Assembly: GCF_963576675.1 (NCBI RefSeq)
Contig: NC_088910.1
Location: 106,110,807-106,174,806 of the forward strand
Direction: 5' to 3'
DNA: 64,000 nt
Origin: Euphorbia lathyris
Lineage: Eukaryota; Streptophyta; Magnoliopsida; Malpighiales; Euphorbiaceae
Shown here piece by piece: positions 46,281 through 57,449 of this stretch. The position numbers and the translations under genes are program-made. The notes beneath the pieces were generated by a model, which was not told the origin of the DNA, searched no databases, and worked only from the letters and a program-made list of their open reading frames with translations. Position 1 is the first letter of the stretch, and every line of letters begins with the position of its first letter.

Positions 46281-46910
46281 TGTCACAGGCCAGTCGAAGA
46301 GGTCCTTGGCGTGTTTACTTGTTTTTTCCGAAGTAAGCTAGCAAAGAGGATTAGATCACCTTATCGGCAATAACCACACCTAGGGGTTAGACATAAGTTT
46401 GCACACCTAGGAGTTAGACATAAGTTATATATATGGGATATAGAAGCATACATAGGGGAGTAGATGAGAGTGTGCAAGGAGCGACACATGGTCTCAAAAT
46501 TATAAAGGCCTTAAAATTTAAGATGTGCTTAGTCAAATATAGATATTAGCTTAAATAAAAAAAATAATAACATAATGTAATAAGATTTATTTACACTTTT
46601 TCATTACATTGAGTGCGTATGTGATTTAGATATTCAACTATTCAAAATTTATAACCTTAATACAAAATTCTATTAATTATTAAGGGTTTACGAAAAATTT
46701 AGCATAGGGGCCCCATAAAGTTTAAGACGACATGTAGACAACCATTACACTCATACACAAGCATGAGCAACATATAAGACACACAAGAATGAACAATACA
46801 CGATGATCTTATTCATATATAAGCAGCAATATTACATCCTAGAGGTCCCATCCCGTAGTATTAGGGAGGCAACTACTAGAGATGGTAGAATGTCGACATA
46901 CCTAGTGACA
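46281..46910 (-). repeat. LTR with primer site and polypurine tract on opposite sides
   Basis: The 630-bp segment begins TGTCACAGG and ends CCTAGTGACA. On the minus strand TGGTATCAGAGA (46267-46278) follows it after two bases, as a primer site would, and CACTATTGGGGGAGTGGACT precedes it at 46911-46930, as a polypurine tract would. It is therefore a single LTR between the tail of one element and the head of another. No partner LTR is present in the window. Confidence 0.6.
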
Positions 46911-46930
46911 AGTCCACTCCCCCAATAGTG

Positions 46931-48200
46931 TTTCTTATACCAAATCGAGGTCTACATCAATAACCATTACAATATTTGGATGCTACACTGGCTGAAGTGT
47001 ATACAAACTTCTCTATTAACAGGCCCTGTTGTGTTGGTCCCGAGCGGGAATCATTATGATTAAAGTTATTATTTCGTTATGAATGAGATTGGTGGTGAGG
47101 TGTTGTAATAGCTTGATCTTAAGCGATCTGTTACGATACTTGAATCGTCTGACGTGGTTCACTTCTATAGAGTGGACGATTTTATATTGGTGGGTACTCA
47201 ATCATAATATATTTTCTAAGAATATTTCTTAAGTAAAGCTCGGTTATATTCTTTTTCCAACCTAATATTGTATGAAATCAGTGTTTAAAATACTGGTTTC
47301 AAATGTAAAAGAATAGACTGGACCGACGCTTTAAATACTGATTTCATACATTTCCTAACACACTCTAGGTAAGGATAATCATACCCGCTCTTAAGTTGGA
47401 GGTAAACCACATACCATTTACATATTAAGTATTAATAAAGATTAAATTTTGTTGAATGTGAAATCGAACTTTAAACTTGATAAGTAGAGATATTAACTCT
47501 TTATTACTCAGACCAATCTTCATTGTCAGTATTGTGAGTTTTATGTTTGATAATATTGAAATAAAACATTTCCATTCTTGATCATTTTCTCCTTAAATGT
47601 ACAAATGCTTAGCGGATATTCAATTGCTTCAAGAAATCACATGGAGAATCAAGATACTAATTTTTTTCCACATATTTCCCATACCTTATTTGTTGAGTCA
47701 TTTACATGTACATTTTCTGTAAATTACTAGACACAAATACGTATTTGTGCATTGCTACATGTTTGTCATTGTGCTTTACAAATGTCAGTTTGGTTAACAT
47801 GTTTTATCTTGTTTTCTTTATAGCTCAAAAATTTCAAAACCGAATATAAAAACTCATAAATTTTGCTATTTTCTAACATATTTTATTTTATCACTAGTCG
47901 TGCATATACTTTTTGTTCATACTGCCACTATTCATTTATGTTATTTGATATCATACACGATTAATCATATTACACGTGGCCTAATAAGGTGTTCTCTCCC
48001 TAAACTGTAACCTCCATGTATAACATGGACCACTCAAGAAAGATCCTAGGGCAATGCACATTCTCCTCGGGTCTTGCGCCTTGATTGATGAGACCACAAT
48101 TATAGCAGGTACAACTGTTTCAGGCTGATAGTAGATTTCCTCTATTAAGCAGAAGTCATGCGGGCTCCCTCTTATTTAGGGCACACAGTCAAATCCTCCT
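46931..48200. other. AT-rich intergenic DNA
   Basis: No gene seen. An 18-bp imperfect inverted repeat (47270-47287 and 47332-47349) could form a hairpin. The last part may belong to a decayed gypsy LTR. Confidence 0.35.
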
Positions 48201-48974
48201 ATAAATAAAACGTACACAATAACCTTATTCTTGCTTATTTCAACTATATACTTTTCAGTATCATTTCTGCTTCAACTGACATAGGCATCAGAGTGGGGTC
48301 TTCGACCTCTTTTTGATCATTTTTATGTCTTTTTTTTAAAGATCATTTTTATGTCTTATCTCAGGCACTGTAAGCATCTTAGAAAGCTCACCTCAAATTA
48401 CCATACATCAAGTTTGTGTGGTGAGTGTGGATTGAACAATCAAAGCCATAACTCATTTTAACAATCTTATGATCCCTACATCATCCAACATCATTTGTCA
48501 TCAAAATGGAAATCGTTAGAGAGGAGCTGAATGAGGCAAAGGAGGCCAACAAGTGCCAATTGAGGAGAGAGTTGTCACCAGATTCTTAGTAGGAAGGCAC
48601 AAGGGGTAGATCTAGAGGAAGAGAGCCAACCCTTCTCACCAAAGATTCCATCATTCTAGGACACCTTCTAGGGATCATCATAGTGGAAGATCTGAAAAGT
48701 CATACACTCCTTCTCCCAAAAACCACCTTACAGACATTGTCGAGATTTCTATGATGAATCATCATCTCCCAAGCAAAGAAAGCCCACCAAGTATTACTCA
48801 GTTGGATCTTGATAACAAGACCAAAATAAAGATTGAAGGAAAGATTCATATCCAAGATCTAAGAATTGACGACATCCTAAAGAGCAACAATCTACTCAAG
48901 GGCCTAGGGAGAATGATGCTTCTTTTGACAAAGAGGAAATGTAAAATCTTATTTGTAAGGAGCTCTAGAGCACC
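48201..48974 (+). mobile_element. Probable LTR end and leader of a decayed gypsy element
   Basis: TATAAATAAAAC near 48201 and a 'ggcatcagagtggggtcttcgacct' block near 48285 resemble the end of Tat/Athila LTRs, just before the gag remnant. Exact borders cannot be set. Confidence 0.35.
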
Positions 48975-49571
48975 ATGGCTGACGCTGTCATCGATTCTAA
49001 GATCCCTGAAGTGAAGAATACCATCTCACCTCACTGTGCAGACATATTGACAAGGCCTATATCAAGAGGATTCAAATATCCTTCACCTAAGGAGTATAAT
49101 GCACTAGGAGAACCCACAGTCCATGTGAAAAACTTTCTAAAGTCCTTAGAAACTATGATGACTACAGATGTTGCCATGTGCATGCTCTTTCCCACCACAC
49201 TCAAGGATGCCACAACATACTGGTATGAACATATCTTGCCCAGATCTATTCATAATTTCAACCAAATGGCGAATGAATTCTCTCAATACTTTGTTACATC
49301 AATACCGAAGAGCAAGAGCATGTAAGATTTTTACTATTTGGTTCAAGAACCGAATGAAAATCTTCAAGAATGGGTTAAAAGATTCCAGAAGGTGGCAATC
49401 CAATTTCTGCACCTTAATGTGGGAGGAGCTGATGCCGTTATGCTATCAAAGTATAAAACTATCCAAAGATCTCATAACCTGACGACCCACAATGTTCCCA
49501 AACCTAATGCGACGGGTCAGGAACTTTGTGAAATGGGATGGGCACCGCTTCAATCCTTTGCTAAAAGATAG
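48975..49571 (+). pseudogene. gag: Gypsy gag remnant (Retrotrans_gag type)
   Basis: One frame with a single TAA at 49323-49325. FPTTLKDATTYWYEHILPRS, then FNQMANEFSQYFVTS, and after the stop EPNENLQEWVKRFQKVAIQF, follow the order of the gypsy capsid domain. A stop at 49569-49571 ends the frame before any nucleocapsid region. No pol follows. The lineage is probably Tat/Ogre, by the C-terminal fragment next to it. Confidence 0.75.
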
Positions 49572-49644
49572 GTTGGGTCTGGTAAATACTACAAAGTGTT
49601 CTAAGAACAAAAGAGATAGAGACTAAAGAAGGCCATGCGAGCAA

Positions 49645-49893
49645 GTGGAATACGATTTTGCACCACTAAATTCTCCTCGAAAAGGAATATTATATTGGAT
49701 GGAAAAGAACAAACATCAGATCCAATATCCCATGAAGCGTAAAAGCTCTAGTCATTATCATAACAAGATGTATTGTGAATTTTACAAAGGAAAAGGTCAC
49801 GACACCGAAAATTTTGGGAAACTTTCTAGTAGACGTTCGGGATACGTAGGAAGCTTGATAGAATTATCAAGTCCAAGCCAAATAATTAAATAA
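49645..49893 (+). pseudogene. Gag C-terminal fragment of the same gypsy element
   Basis: In another frame, YCEFYKGKGHDTEN resembles the CxFHxxxGHxTExC block found after the capsid domain in Tat/Ogre gag. The last Cys of the block is missing. A frameshift separates it from the piece ending at 49571. Confidence 0.5.
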
Positions 49894-50590
49894 ATTTTTA
49901 TCTATTAGAAAATATGTTCGCATTTTAGACTGATAGGTGCGAGTTATCTTGTTTTCTCTTCATACCCGATGCCATTTTGAGTCAGGTGCGACACTATTTT
50001 TGACATTTTATCATTAATAAAAGGAAGTAATCTATTGTGCTGTTTACTTGTGCAAATTCACTTCATAGAGTATCCTAATATAGTGAGCTACAAATGTTTG
50101 GATGGTTGATGACCTGGGCAAGTGAAACTGTTGTGTGATTAAATACTATATTGAAGCATCCATAGTCTGTTGTTATCGTGGGAACGATAATGAACTAAAG
50201 ACTAGTATATGCTTTGGTAGTGATTGTGTTTCACCGGTCACAGACATGGAATGTCAAACTACGAAAATGGGGGCTTATGAAATAGTAAGCTCTATATCGA
50301 CCCACTTACAAGAACACCACATAGTCATGTGTCATAGGTGTAACTCGTGTAACGTTTATAATGGACTACTTAACCCGAAGTCACTAAGAGACCTACATGA
50401 GACACAACATACTTTATTATTGCCTGACAGGTCTATACTAAATGCCAAATAGGGGTTAGTTAGGTATATTCTGAATCATACTGAGTAACCATGAGTAAAG
50501 TGAGAGGATTGCTGCTCGCTAATGTTGGAGAGGATATCCTATGCCACTTGATTTGTGAACCTGAGAAGTGTATGACCGTACTCAAATGAG
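49894..50590. other. Unclassified DNA left of S3
   Basis: Contains only short open frames without recognisable domains. It continues beyond the S3 insertion at 52998. Confidence 0.4.
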
Positions 50591-50595
50591 GTAGT

Positions 50596-51941
50596 TGTTG
50601 AAACACCTTTCCACATAATTTTGATTTGACAAAATTGTTTAAGTATAATTGAAAACATATTCTAAACACACTAAGTTTAAATGCTTTGATTTATTCTACT
50701 AATGTGTTTGTTCAATGTTGAGTTAAATTGTTTATAAGACATAAGGATTAAAAGGCCCAAGCCCAATACAACAGTCAAAGCCCAAGTCAAACAGTTCAAT
50801 ACAACTCGGCCCGCGTTTATCAAAACGATGTCGCTGTGTACCAAAACGCAACTCAGCAAGAGAAGGATCTAGAAGACCTTCAGGGAACAACTTCGGAACG
50901 AAGCTGTTGAGTTGGTTCGACAAAACGTACAAGACAGCAGCTGGCTAAGGAAAACTTCCAGACAAAGTATTTCTACTTTGGGTAAAGTTCAGACGACACA
51001 GTATGCTGTCGAGTTAACTTTACCATAAAAGGAGAGACATTCTGCCGAGCTGACCAAAAGCTGACCAAGGACAGAAGATACACAAATCTGATTGGCCGAG
51101 AGCTCTGAGCAAGTCAGGATGACAACGACAGGAAGCCGTTTCCCTCCAATGGTTATTTCGAAATTCGAAATGACCAATGCCTCAAGACGTCTCTATAAAT
51201 AGTGCCATCAGAAGCTTCATTACACACAGAACTTGATCAAGCCATTACGCTGACCAAATTTCTACACAAGTTCTGCAAGCAAAAAGCAAAGCAAATCTTA
51301 CACTACAGTTCATATATTTGTGTAAAAGTCTAGAGTGATTATTCAATCATCTAAGGTGTCTTAGCAATCATTGTTTAGGACAAACACTTATCATTTCTAG
51401 AAATTAGAAAGGAGAGGCTGAGTACTCGGTTATAGTACTCAGCGAGAGATTAGGATTGAGTAGAGGTATAGAGGAAGGTACTCTTGTTATACTCAGTTGC
51501 TAAGATTGTAAAAGGTTTGAGGCTCTACCTTTAAAGAGCTCAGTAGAGGATTCGAAATCTCGGAACGTGTTCCGGGGACAGGACGTAGGCTTAGAAGAAG
51601 CCGAACCTGGATAAATCTGTTGAGTAACGTATTTCTTACCTTAAACTCCTTATATATATTGCTTGCTTAAATAACCAAAAACTGACCAAGTAAAGAGGTC
51701 AATCTGAGTTGTGCGCATCGAACATCTGAGCTCAAGAATAGACTTTAAGTGCTATCTCTTGACTCAAGTCAAGAAACTGACCTAGTCACCAGTTGACTAA
51801 GCCAGTATCTTACTGATTACTCAGCGCCGCTGTTAAAACCTTTTCTCTTGAGAAAAGAAGTCTGCCCTAAATATTTAAAAAGTTTAAATAGTTCCTAACC
51901 CCCCCTTGGAACTATACTTGTAACGTTATAAGGGACCAACA
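50596..51941 (+). repeat. S3 5' LTR
   Basis: 1346 bp, same family as the S2 LTRs, with CTATAAATAG near 51192 and ACCAACA at the end. Confidence 0.93.
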
Positions 51942-51943
51942 AG

Positions 51944-51955
51944 TGGTATCAGAGC
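51944..51955 (+). promoter_or_regulatory. S3 primer-binding site (tRNA initiator Met)
   Basis: TGGTATCAGAGC, two bases after the LTR end and without mismatch. Confidence 0.92.
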
Positions 51956-52003
51956 CTAAAAGCTCACTGTAAAAGGTTTAACAACCTTGAGCTGATCCAC
52001 ACT

Positions 52004-52585
52004 ATGGGCGAAAACAGTACTCGGTTTCTCCCAGGAAACCAAACAACTCAGATATTGCCTGAGGGGCTGTCCATCACTCGGCCTCCCCTATTCTTCGGGT
52101 CTAACTATAACTTCTGGAAGAATAGGATGAAAAATTTCATTCAGGCTACAAATATGAGTGCCTGGCTATCTATAGTGCAAGGCCCATTTGTACCTGTCGA
52201 AGTTGTGGCTGGCCAAACAGTTGTAAAAGCTGAGGCCAAATGGACAGAGGATGATCTCAAGAAGCTTCAAAATCACGCTTCGGCTATTAATATGCTTCAC
52301 TGTGCGCTCGATGGTGCAGAATATAATAAAATCTCAGGTTGTGAGTCGGCGCAAGAGATCTGGAAGAAGCTGGAGGTCACCTACGAAGGAACCAATAAAG
52401 TAAAGGAGTCCAAGGTGAACCAGCAGATGAGACTGTACGAGCTTTTCGAGATGAACAATGATGAGGGGATATCTGACATGGATACAAGATTTACCAACAT
52501 CATAAATGAGCTCAAGAGACTTGGGAAGATCTTCACTAAGGAAGAACAAGTCAAAAAGATACTCAAGAGTCTTCCTAAAGACAGG
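52004..52585 (+). pseudogene. gag: S3 gag, truncated
   Basis: Starts MGENSTRF as in S2 and matches S2 gag for about 194 residues, through the capsid-like domain to KKILKSLPKD. It then runs into the inverted env-like piece and stops at 52646-52648. The zinc knuckles, linker and pol are lost. No stop lies within the preserved part. Confidence 0.9.
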
Positions 52586-52586
52586 C

Positions 52587-52750
52587 ATAAATACTTAGCC
52601 TATACTGAGCTAGCCTATATCTATTTCTTTTTCTTCTGTTTGGACTGACTAGACGCATGCTGTGTTCTCGCTTGTGCTTTCTCCCCCGTTTTGTCAGCAT
52701 CGGGAGGAGGAATCCTAAAGGCATCGGTTAAGACGACTCTAGTCAGTTCG
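52587..52750 (-). pseudogene. Inverted end of an env-like ORF in S3
   Basis: Read on the minus strand, this gives VLTDAF, DADKTGEKAQA and a Lys-rich end with TAG at 52621-52623, the C-terminus of the env-like ORF of S2 and S4. It lies opposite to the element's own direction. Its sequence differs noticeably from S4 nearby, so S4 is not the direct donor. Confidence 0.82.
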
Positions 52751-52751
52751 G

Positions 52752-52992
52752 TGAGTTGTGCGCATCGAACATCTGAGCTCAGGAATAGACTTTAAGTGCT
52801 ATCTCCTGACTCAAGTCAAGAAACTGACCTAGTCACCAGTTGACTAAGCCAGTATCTTACTGATTACTCAGCGCCGCTGTTAAAACCTTTTCTCTTGAGA
52901 AAAGAAGTCTGCCCTAAATATTTAAAAAGTTTAAATAGTTCCTAACCCCCCCCCCCTTGGAACTATACTTGTAACGTTATAACGGACCAACA
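52752..52992 (+). repeat. S3 partial 3' LTR
   Basis: Matches the last 235 bases or so of the S3 5' LTR (from about 51707) with a few substitutions and a longer C run. The first 1.1 kb of this LTR is missing. Confidence 0.88.
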
Positions 52993-53843
52993 GTAGTATG
53001 GTTACTACTCATTTAAAACTTATCAGTTTACTGGAGAGTCAAAATATGCTTTAACGACATATGCATGTGATAGGACCGTTGTTATCGTCGTAATTTGTAG
53101 CATTTTTAGTATTTAATTACTAGTTATTTTGTATCATTTTAATAAATTTTAATAATGGTTTTTGTATATTTTTTCCATTTTATGTATCTAAGCCACTTTG
53201 TGTGTTTTTAAGCACTTTCGCAAGGTTTTTGGCACAAATAACCAAGTCGGGACTTAAGGCGACAACTCGGGAGTAAAAGGGACCAGAAAAAAGGAGTTTT
53301 AGTGACATCAACATACACTTCGTCGTGGATAGGTGCTGTAAGATAAAATTCCAATTGTTCACACTAGGACAGATTTGACATATTTTCGTATTTTCAACTT
53401 ATCTCCCTCATACGGACTCGGACTGAGGCGATTCAAAATGCGTTGGAAAGATAAGAGAAAGATGAAAAAATGACTAATAATAATCATCCCCAAATTCGAA
53501 TTGTATCAGGCCCAGAAAATTATCCAAAGTTGATGAATATATTGAAGCCTAAGATTCCTTTCACACCTTTACAAATTTCAACTCCTAAATTATTAAAATC
53601 TTCCACCATGATCTCTTAAATGCTAAATTCAGAAGATAAGGGAGTGGAAGGCCATAAGGAGACTTGGTCTTTGGAATTATGTGTGCCATTTTACTATAAA
53701 AGGAGACATTGGGTGCCATTTGAAGACACACCAAGCTTAGGCTTAATTTCTCCCTCTATAATGTTATTTTGCTGATTTTTTTTCTCTTCAAAAATCAATT
53801 TTTTGTGTTGTTGTAATTTTTGTTATTGTAATTTTTGTTATTG

Positions 53844-54490
53844 TATTTAGGATCTATTATCCAAACGGATGGAGAAGTAGATGGAGATGTTGCTCATAGG
53901 ATTAAAGCTGGTTGGTCGAAGTGGAAGAGTGCTACGGGTTTCCTTTGTGATCCCGGCATGCCTAATAGATTGAAGGGAAAATTTTACCGGACGGCAATTA
54001 GACCAGCATTGTTATATGGTACGGAGTGTTGGGCAGTGAAACACTGCCACATCCATAAGATGTCGGTGGCGGAGATGCGTATGTTGAGATGGATGTGTGG
54101 TCACACGAGAAAGGACCGGGTGCGTAATGAAATAATTAGGACAAAAGTAGGGGTCACATCTATTGAGAATAAAATGAGAGAAAACCGACTAAGGTGGTTT
54201 GGCCATGTAAGACGTAGAGCGCTTGATGCGCCGGTTAGGAGAACCGAAGAGTGGCAAAGGGATGTAGTGGTGAGGGGTAGGAGAAGACCTAAGCAAACTT
54301 GGAGGAGGGTGATCGAGAGTGATATGAGTTTATTGGGAATTGAGGAAAATATGGTAGTGGATAGGACGGAGTGGAGGGAGCGAATCTGTGTCGCTGACAC
54401 GACTTGATTTTCACGGTTTTATATGATGGTTCATGTTAGCCGACCCCGAATCATTTCGGGACTAAGGCTTTGTTGTTGTTGTTGTTGTTC
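53844..54490 (+). mobile_element. 5'-truncated RTE-type LINE
   Basis: The frame to TGA 54405-54407 encodes the C-terminal part of a non-LTR reverse transcriptase: YLGSIIQTDGEVDGDV, LKGKFYRTAIRPALLYGTEC, then MLRWMCGHTRKDRVRN and LRWFGHVRRR. After the stop, the 3' end runs through CCCCGAATCATTTCGGGA into a (TTG)n tail at 54471-54490, typical of plant RTE elements. The catalytic domain core and endonuclease are absent, a usual result of incomplete reverse transcription. No target duplication could be fixed. Confidence 0.88.
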
Positions 54491-54933
54491 AAGTTGTTGT
54501 TTGTGCAAGAGTTCATTCAATAAAAGTAAGTTTTAAGTTATCGAAGAAGTTCATTCGACAATCGTCATTATGATTTCTTTTAAACTTTAATCTCTTTTAT
54601 TACTATGAACTCCATTATCTATCTTTTTAAGGTGTGTTTTAATCTAACCATGGGCTAAAACCTCCTTAACTAAAGCTAAAAGCGGATCTTAACCTTAATT
54701 ATGTGATAATTACGTTTAACCTATTTAAGTTGTGTTTATCATTTTTAAGAACTAACTTATGATTCTTAATGCTTGTAGGAGATGGGCCAACTCTCTGCTT
54801 GAATATAATTAATCGTTTATATTGACCGTGATTAAATTGATTAATCGAAATTCATAAGTTGGACCTAATGACCATTTAGTGTGGCTTATTGGTTTTCCAA
54901 GGTTTTTTCATGAATCTTATTGCAAATCTTAGA

Positions 54934-55208
54934 TTTATTACTTGAGCCAGACCAAGGGAAAGTAATAAATCGAAGGTTTGGAACTAAGAAAAATTAATGC
55001 TTCTTTGGATTAATTACTTGAGTCAGACCAAGGGAAAGTAATTAATCGAAAGTTTAGAACTAATTACTCGAGCAGTTTTTCTTGAATCTTAAGTAATCAC
55101 TTTAGCCGGACCAAGGTAAAGTAGGTTAAAAAGGTTTAGATTAATAAAACTTCATTCTTCTCTTGATTAATTACTTGAGTCGGACCAAGGGAAAGTAATT
55201 AGTCGGGA
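54934..55208 (+). repeat. Four imperfect short repeats
   Basis: The motif TTACTTGAGTCAGACCAAGG, followed by GAAAGTAATTAATCG, occurs at about 54934, 55013, 55093 (diverged) and 55167, spaced about 75-80 bases. The sequences between also share 'gtttagaactaa' elements. Confidence 0.75.
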
Positions 55209-55574
55209 GTTTAGAACCAATCCCGAGAACTATTAGTTAATAAGAAAAATCGTTATCTTAAAAAGGATAAAACAACTTAAAAGGGGTTAAGTGTTATTAC
55301 CAAGCAAAGAGGTTAAGTGAAGCTAGAAGCCTTAGTTTCTTTCATTATAAGTATTCTCTTATCTAATTTTGTCTAATTTTTATTTCACTTGTTTATTAAG
55401 TCTTAACTTGGTGCCCACCAAACTCTACATTTCGATTGTTTAAATAATGGTTAGTGAGCAAAAAAATTAGTACTTATAATCACCATCCTCGTGGGAACGA
55501 TACTCTACTTTCACTCTATTACTTGATACACAACTAAGGTACACTTGCCTTCACATGCACGTATACGTAAAACT

Positions 55575-56912
55575 TGTTGGTCCCTTATTTAGTTGCAAGT
55601 GTAGTTCCAAAGGGGGGGGTTAGGAACTATTTAAACTTTTTTTGCAATTTAGGCAGACTTCTTTCTCTAAAGAAAAAGGTTTGAACAGCGGCGCTGAGTA
55701 AACAGCAAGATACTGGCTTAGTCAACAGGTGACTAGGTTAGTTCTTCAGCTTGAGTCAGGAGATAGCACTTGGAGTCTATTCCTGAACTTAGACGTTCAA
55801 CGCGCACAACTCAACTTGACCTCTTTACTTGGTCAGTTTTGATTATTTAAAGCAAGCAATATAAATTAGGAGTTAAGGTTTAGAAATACTTCACTCAGCA
55901 GATTTATCCAGGTTCGGCTTCTTCTAAGCCTACGTCCTGTCCCCGGAACACTTCCGAGATTTCGAATCCTCTACTGAGCTCTTTAAAGGTAGAGCCTCAA
56001 ACCTTTTACAATATCAGCAATTGAGTATGACAAGAGTACCTTCCTCTATACTTCTACTCAATCCTAATCTCTCCGCTGAGTACTTAAAACCGAGTACTCA
56101 GCCTCTCCTTTCTATTTCTAGAAATGATAAGTGTTTTTGTCCTAATACAAAGATGTGCTAAGACACTTTAGACGATTTACAATCACTCTAGACTTTTACA
56201 CAAATATGAAAATGTAGTGTAAGAAATTTGCTTTGCTTCTTGCTTGCAGAACTTGTAGAGATTTGGTCAGCGTAATGGCTTGATCAAGTTCTGTGTGTTG
56301 TGAAGCTTGTGATGGCACTATTTATAGAGACGTCTGGTCATTCGGTCATTTCGAATTTCAAAATAACCGTTGGAGGGAAACGGCTATATGTCGTTGTCAT
56401 CCTGACTTGCACAGAGCTCTCGGCCAATCATAATCGTGTATCTTCTGTCCTCAGTCAGCACAACAGATGGTCTCTCCTTTTATGGTAAAGTCAACTGGAC
56501 AGCATACTGTGTCGTCTGAACTTTGCCAAAAGAGGAAACACTTTGTCTGGAAGTTTTCCTTTGCCAACTGCTGTCTTGTACGCTTTGTCGAGACTACTCA
56601 GCAGCTTCATCTTGAAGTTGTTCCCGAAGGTCTTCTAGATCCTTCCGATTGCTGAGTTGCGTTTTGAACAAAAACGGCAGCGTCTTGACATACGCGGGCC
56701 GAGTGTACTGAGTTATTTGACTTGGGCCTTGGTTTCCGTATTGGGCTTGGGCCTTCCAATCCTTATGACTTATAACATTTATACTCAACATTGAACAAAC
56801 ACATTAGTAGAATAAATCAAAGCATTTAAACTTAGTGTGTTTAGGATATGTGTTATAATTTATATTTAAACAATTTTGTCAAATCAAAATTATGTGGAAA
56901 GGTATTTCAACA
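55575..56912 (-). repeat. S4 3' LTR
   Basis: 1338 bp, complete; ends as S2 (minus strand TGTTGAAATACC to ACCAACA). The small open frame at 56594-56791 also occurs in the S2 LTRs and is not treated as a gene. Confidence 0.92.
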
Positions 56913-57010
56913 AACTCCCCCATTTTGATGTTGGCAAAACTATTCAGCAAGGCACTCAGTATGAGCTCCCCCATGATAGTTGACCTTATATCATTTAGCA
57001 AACTCCCCCG
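56913..57010 (-). promoter_or_regulatory. S4 cluster of polypurine tracts
   Basis: CTCCCCC near 56915, 56961 and 57002 read GGGGGAG on the element's strand, in the same three-fold arrangement as in S2. Confidence 0.75.
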
Positions 57011-57449
57011 TAAGGGTTGCACTACTGACTTAGTTTTAATTGCATCATTTAAGAATTTAAATGAGTGAGTCTAAGGTCAGTTTTTAGGTGTAGGTCAGCT
57101 ATATTACATATTCTATTTACTCAGTGTTAAGCGGAAGTTTTAGATATACAGAGCGCGCTGAGCAAATTATTGTTCAATGAGTTCTTTATCAGAATGTTTC
57201 ATAAGATCATAGTATGATGTCAAACATGTTATCAGCATATCATTTAGTCAATAAATATTATAAGTGTTAAGTATGGCTGATGAAGATACAAAGTAACTCA
57301 GTACTATAAAAGCATATGTCATAACTAAGTATTGAAATCAGGAAATAAAGTATGATATATATATTGAGAGAAGTCAGCAAGTACATAGACAAAAGAAGTA
57401 AACTAGACAAAATGGGTTACACAGATGTGGCTTAAGCATGCTAGTCTAT

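Larger units (their letters stand above)
50596..52992 (+). mobile_element. Rearranged Sirevirus derivative S3
   Basis: GTAGT at 50591-50595 and 52993-52997 is a perfect 5-bp duplication around the whole unit. Inside are a complete 5' LTR, primer site, the first part of gag, an inverted piece of the env-like ORF end (52587-52750), and only the last 241 bases of a 3' LTR. Pol is absent. The duplication shows the outer ends are those of one insertion, so the interior was rearranged during reverse transcription or after integration. Confidence 0.88.
53060..55570. mobile_element. LTR-like remnant split by a LINE fragment
   Basis: 53060-53840 ends in a promoter-like stretch (ACTATAAAAGGAGACA near 53692) and a leader. 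54491-55570 holds a small repeat cluster and a 'cctcgtgggaacgatactct' block near 55487 that I associate with gypsy LTR or leader ends. A single old retroelement interrupted by the LINE would explain both parts, but no partner LTR or coding sequence supports it. Confidence 0.3.

Noticed and set aside
53844..54407. A host gene for a reverse-transcriptase-like protein
   Set aside because: It is the C-terminal end of an RTE LINE followed by its (TTG)n tail, without a start or an endonuclease domain.
54934..55208. CRISPR array
   Set aside because: Repeats are few and diverged, spacers are related, and the DNA is a plant nuclear genome.
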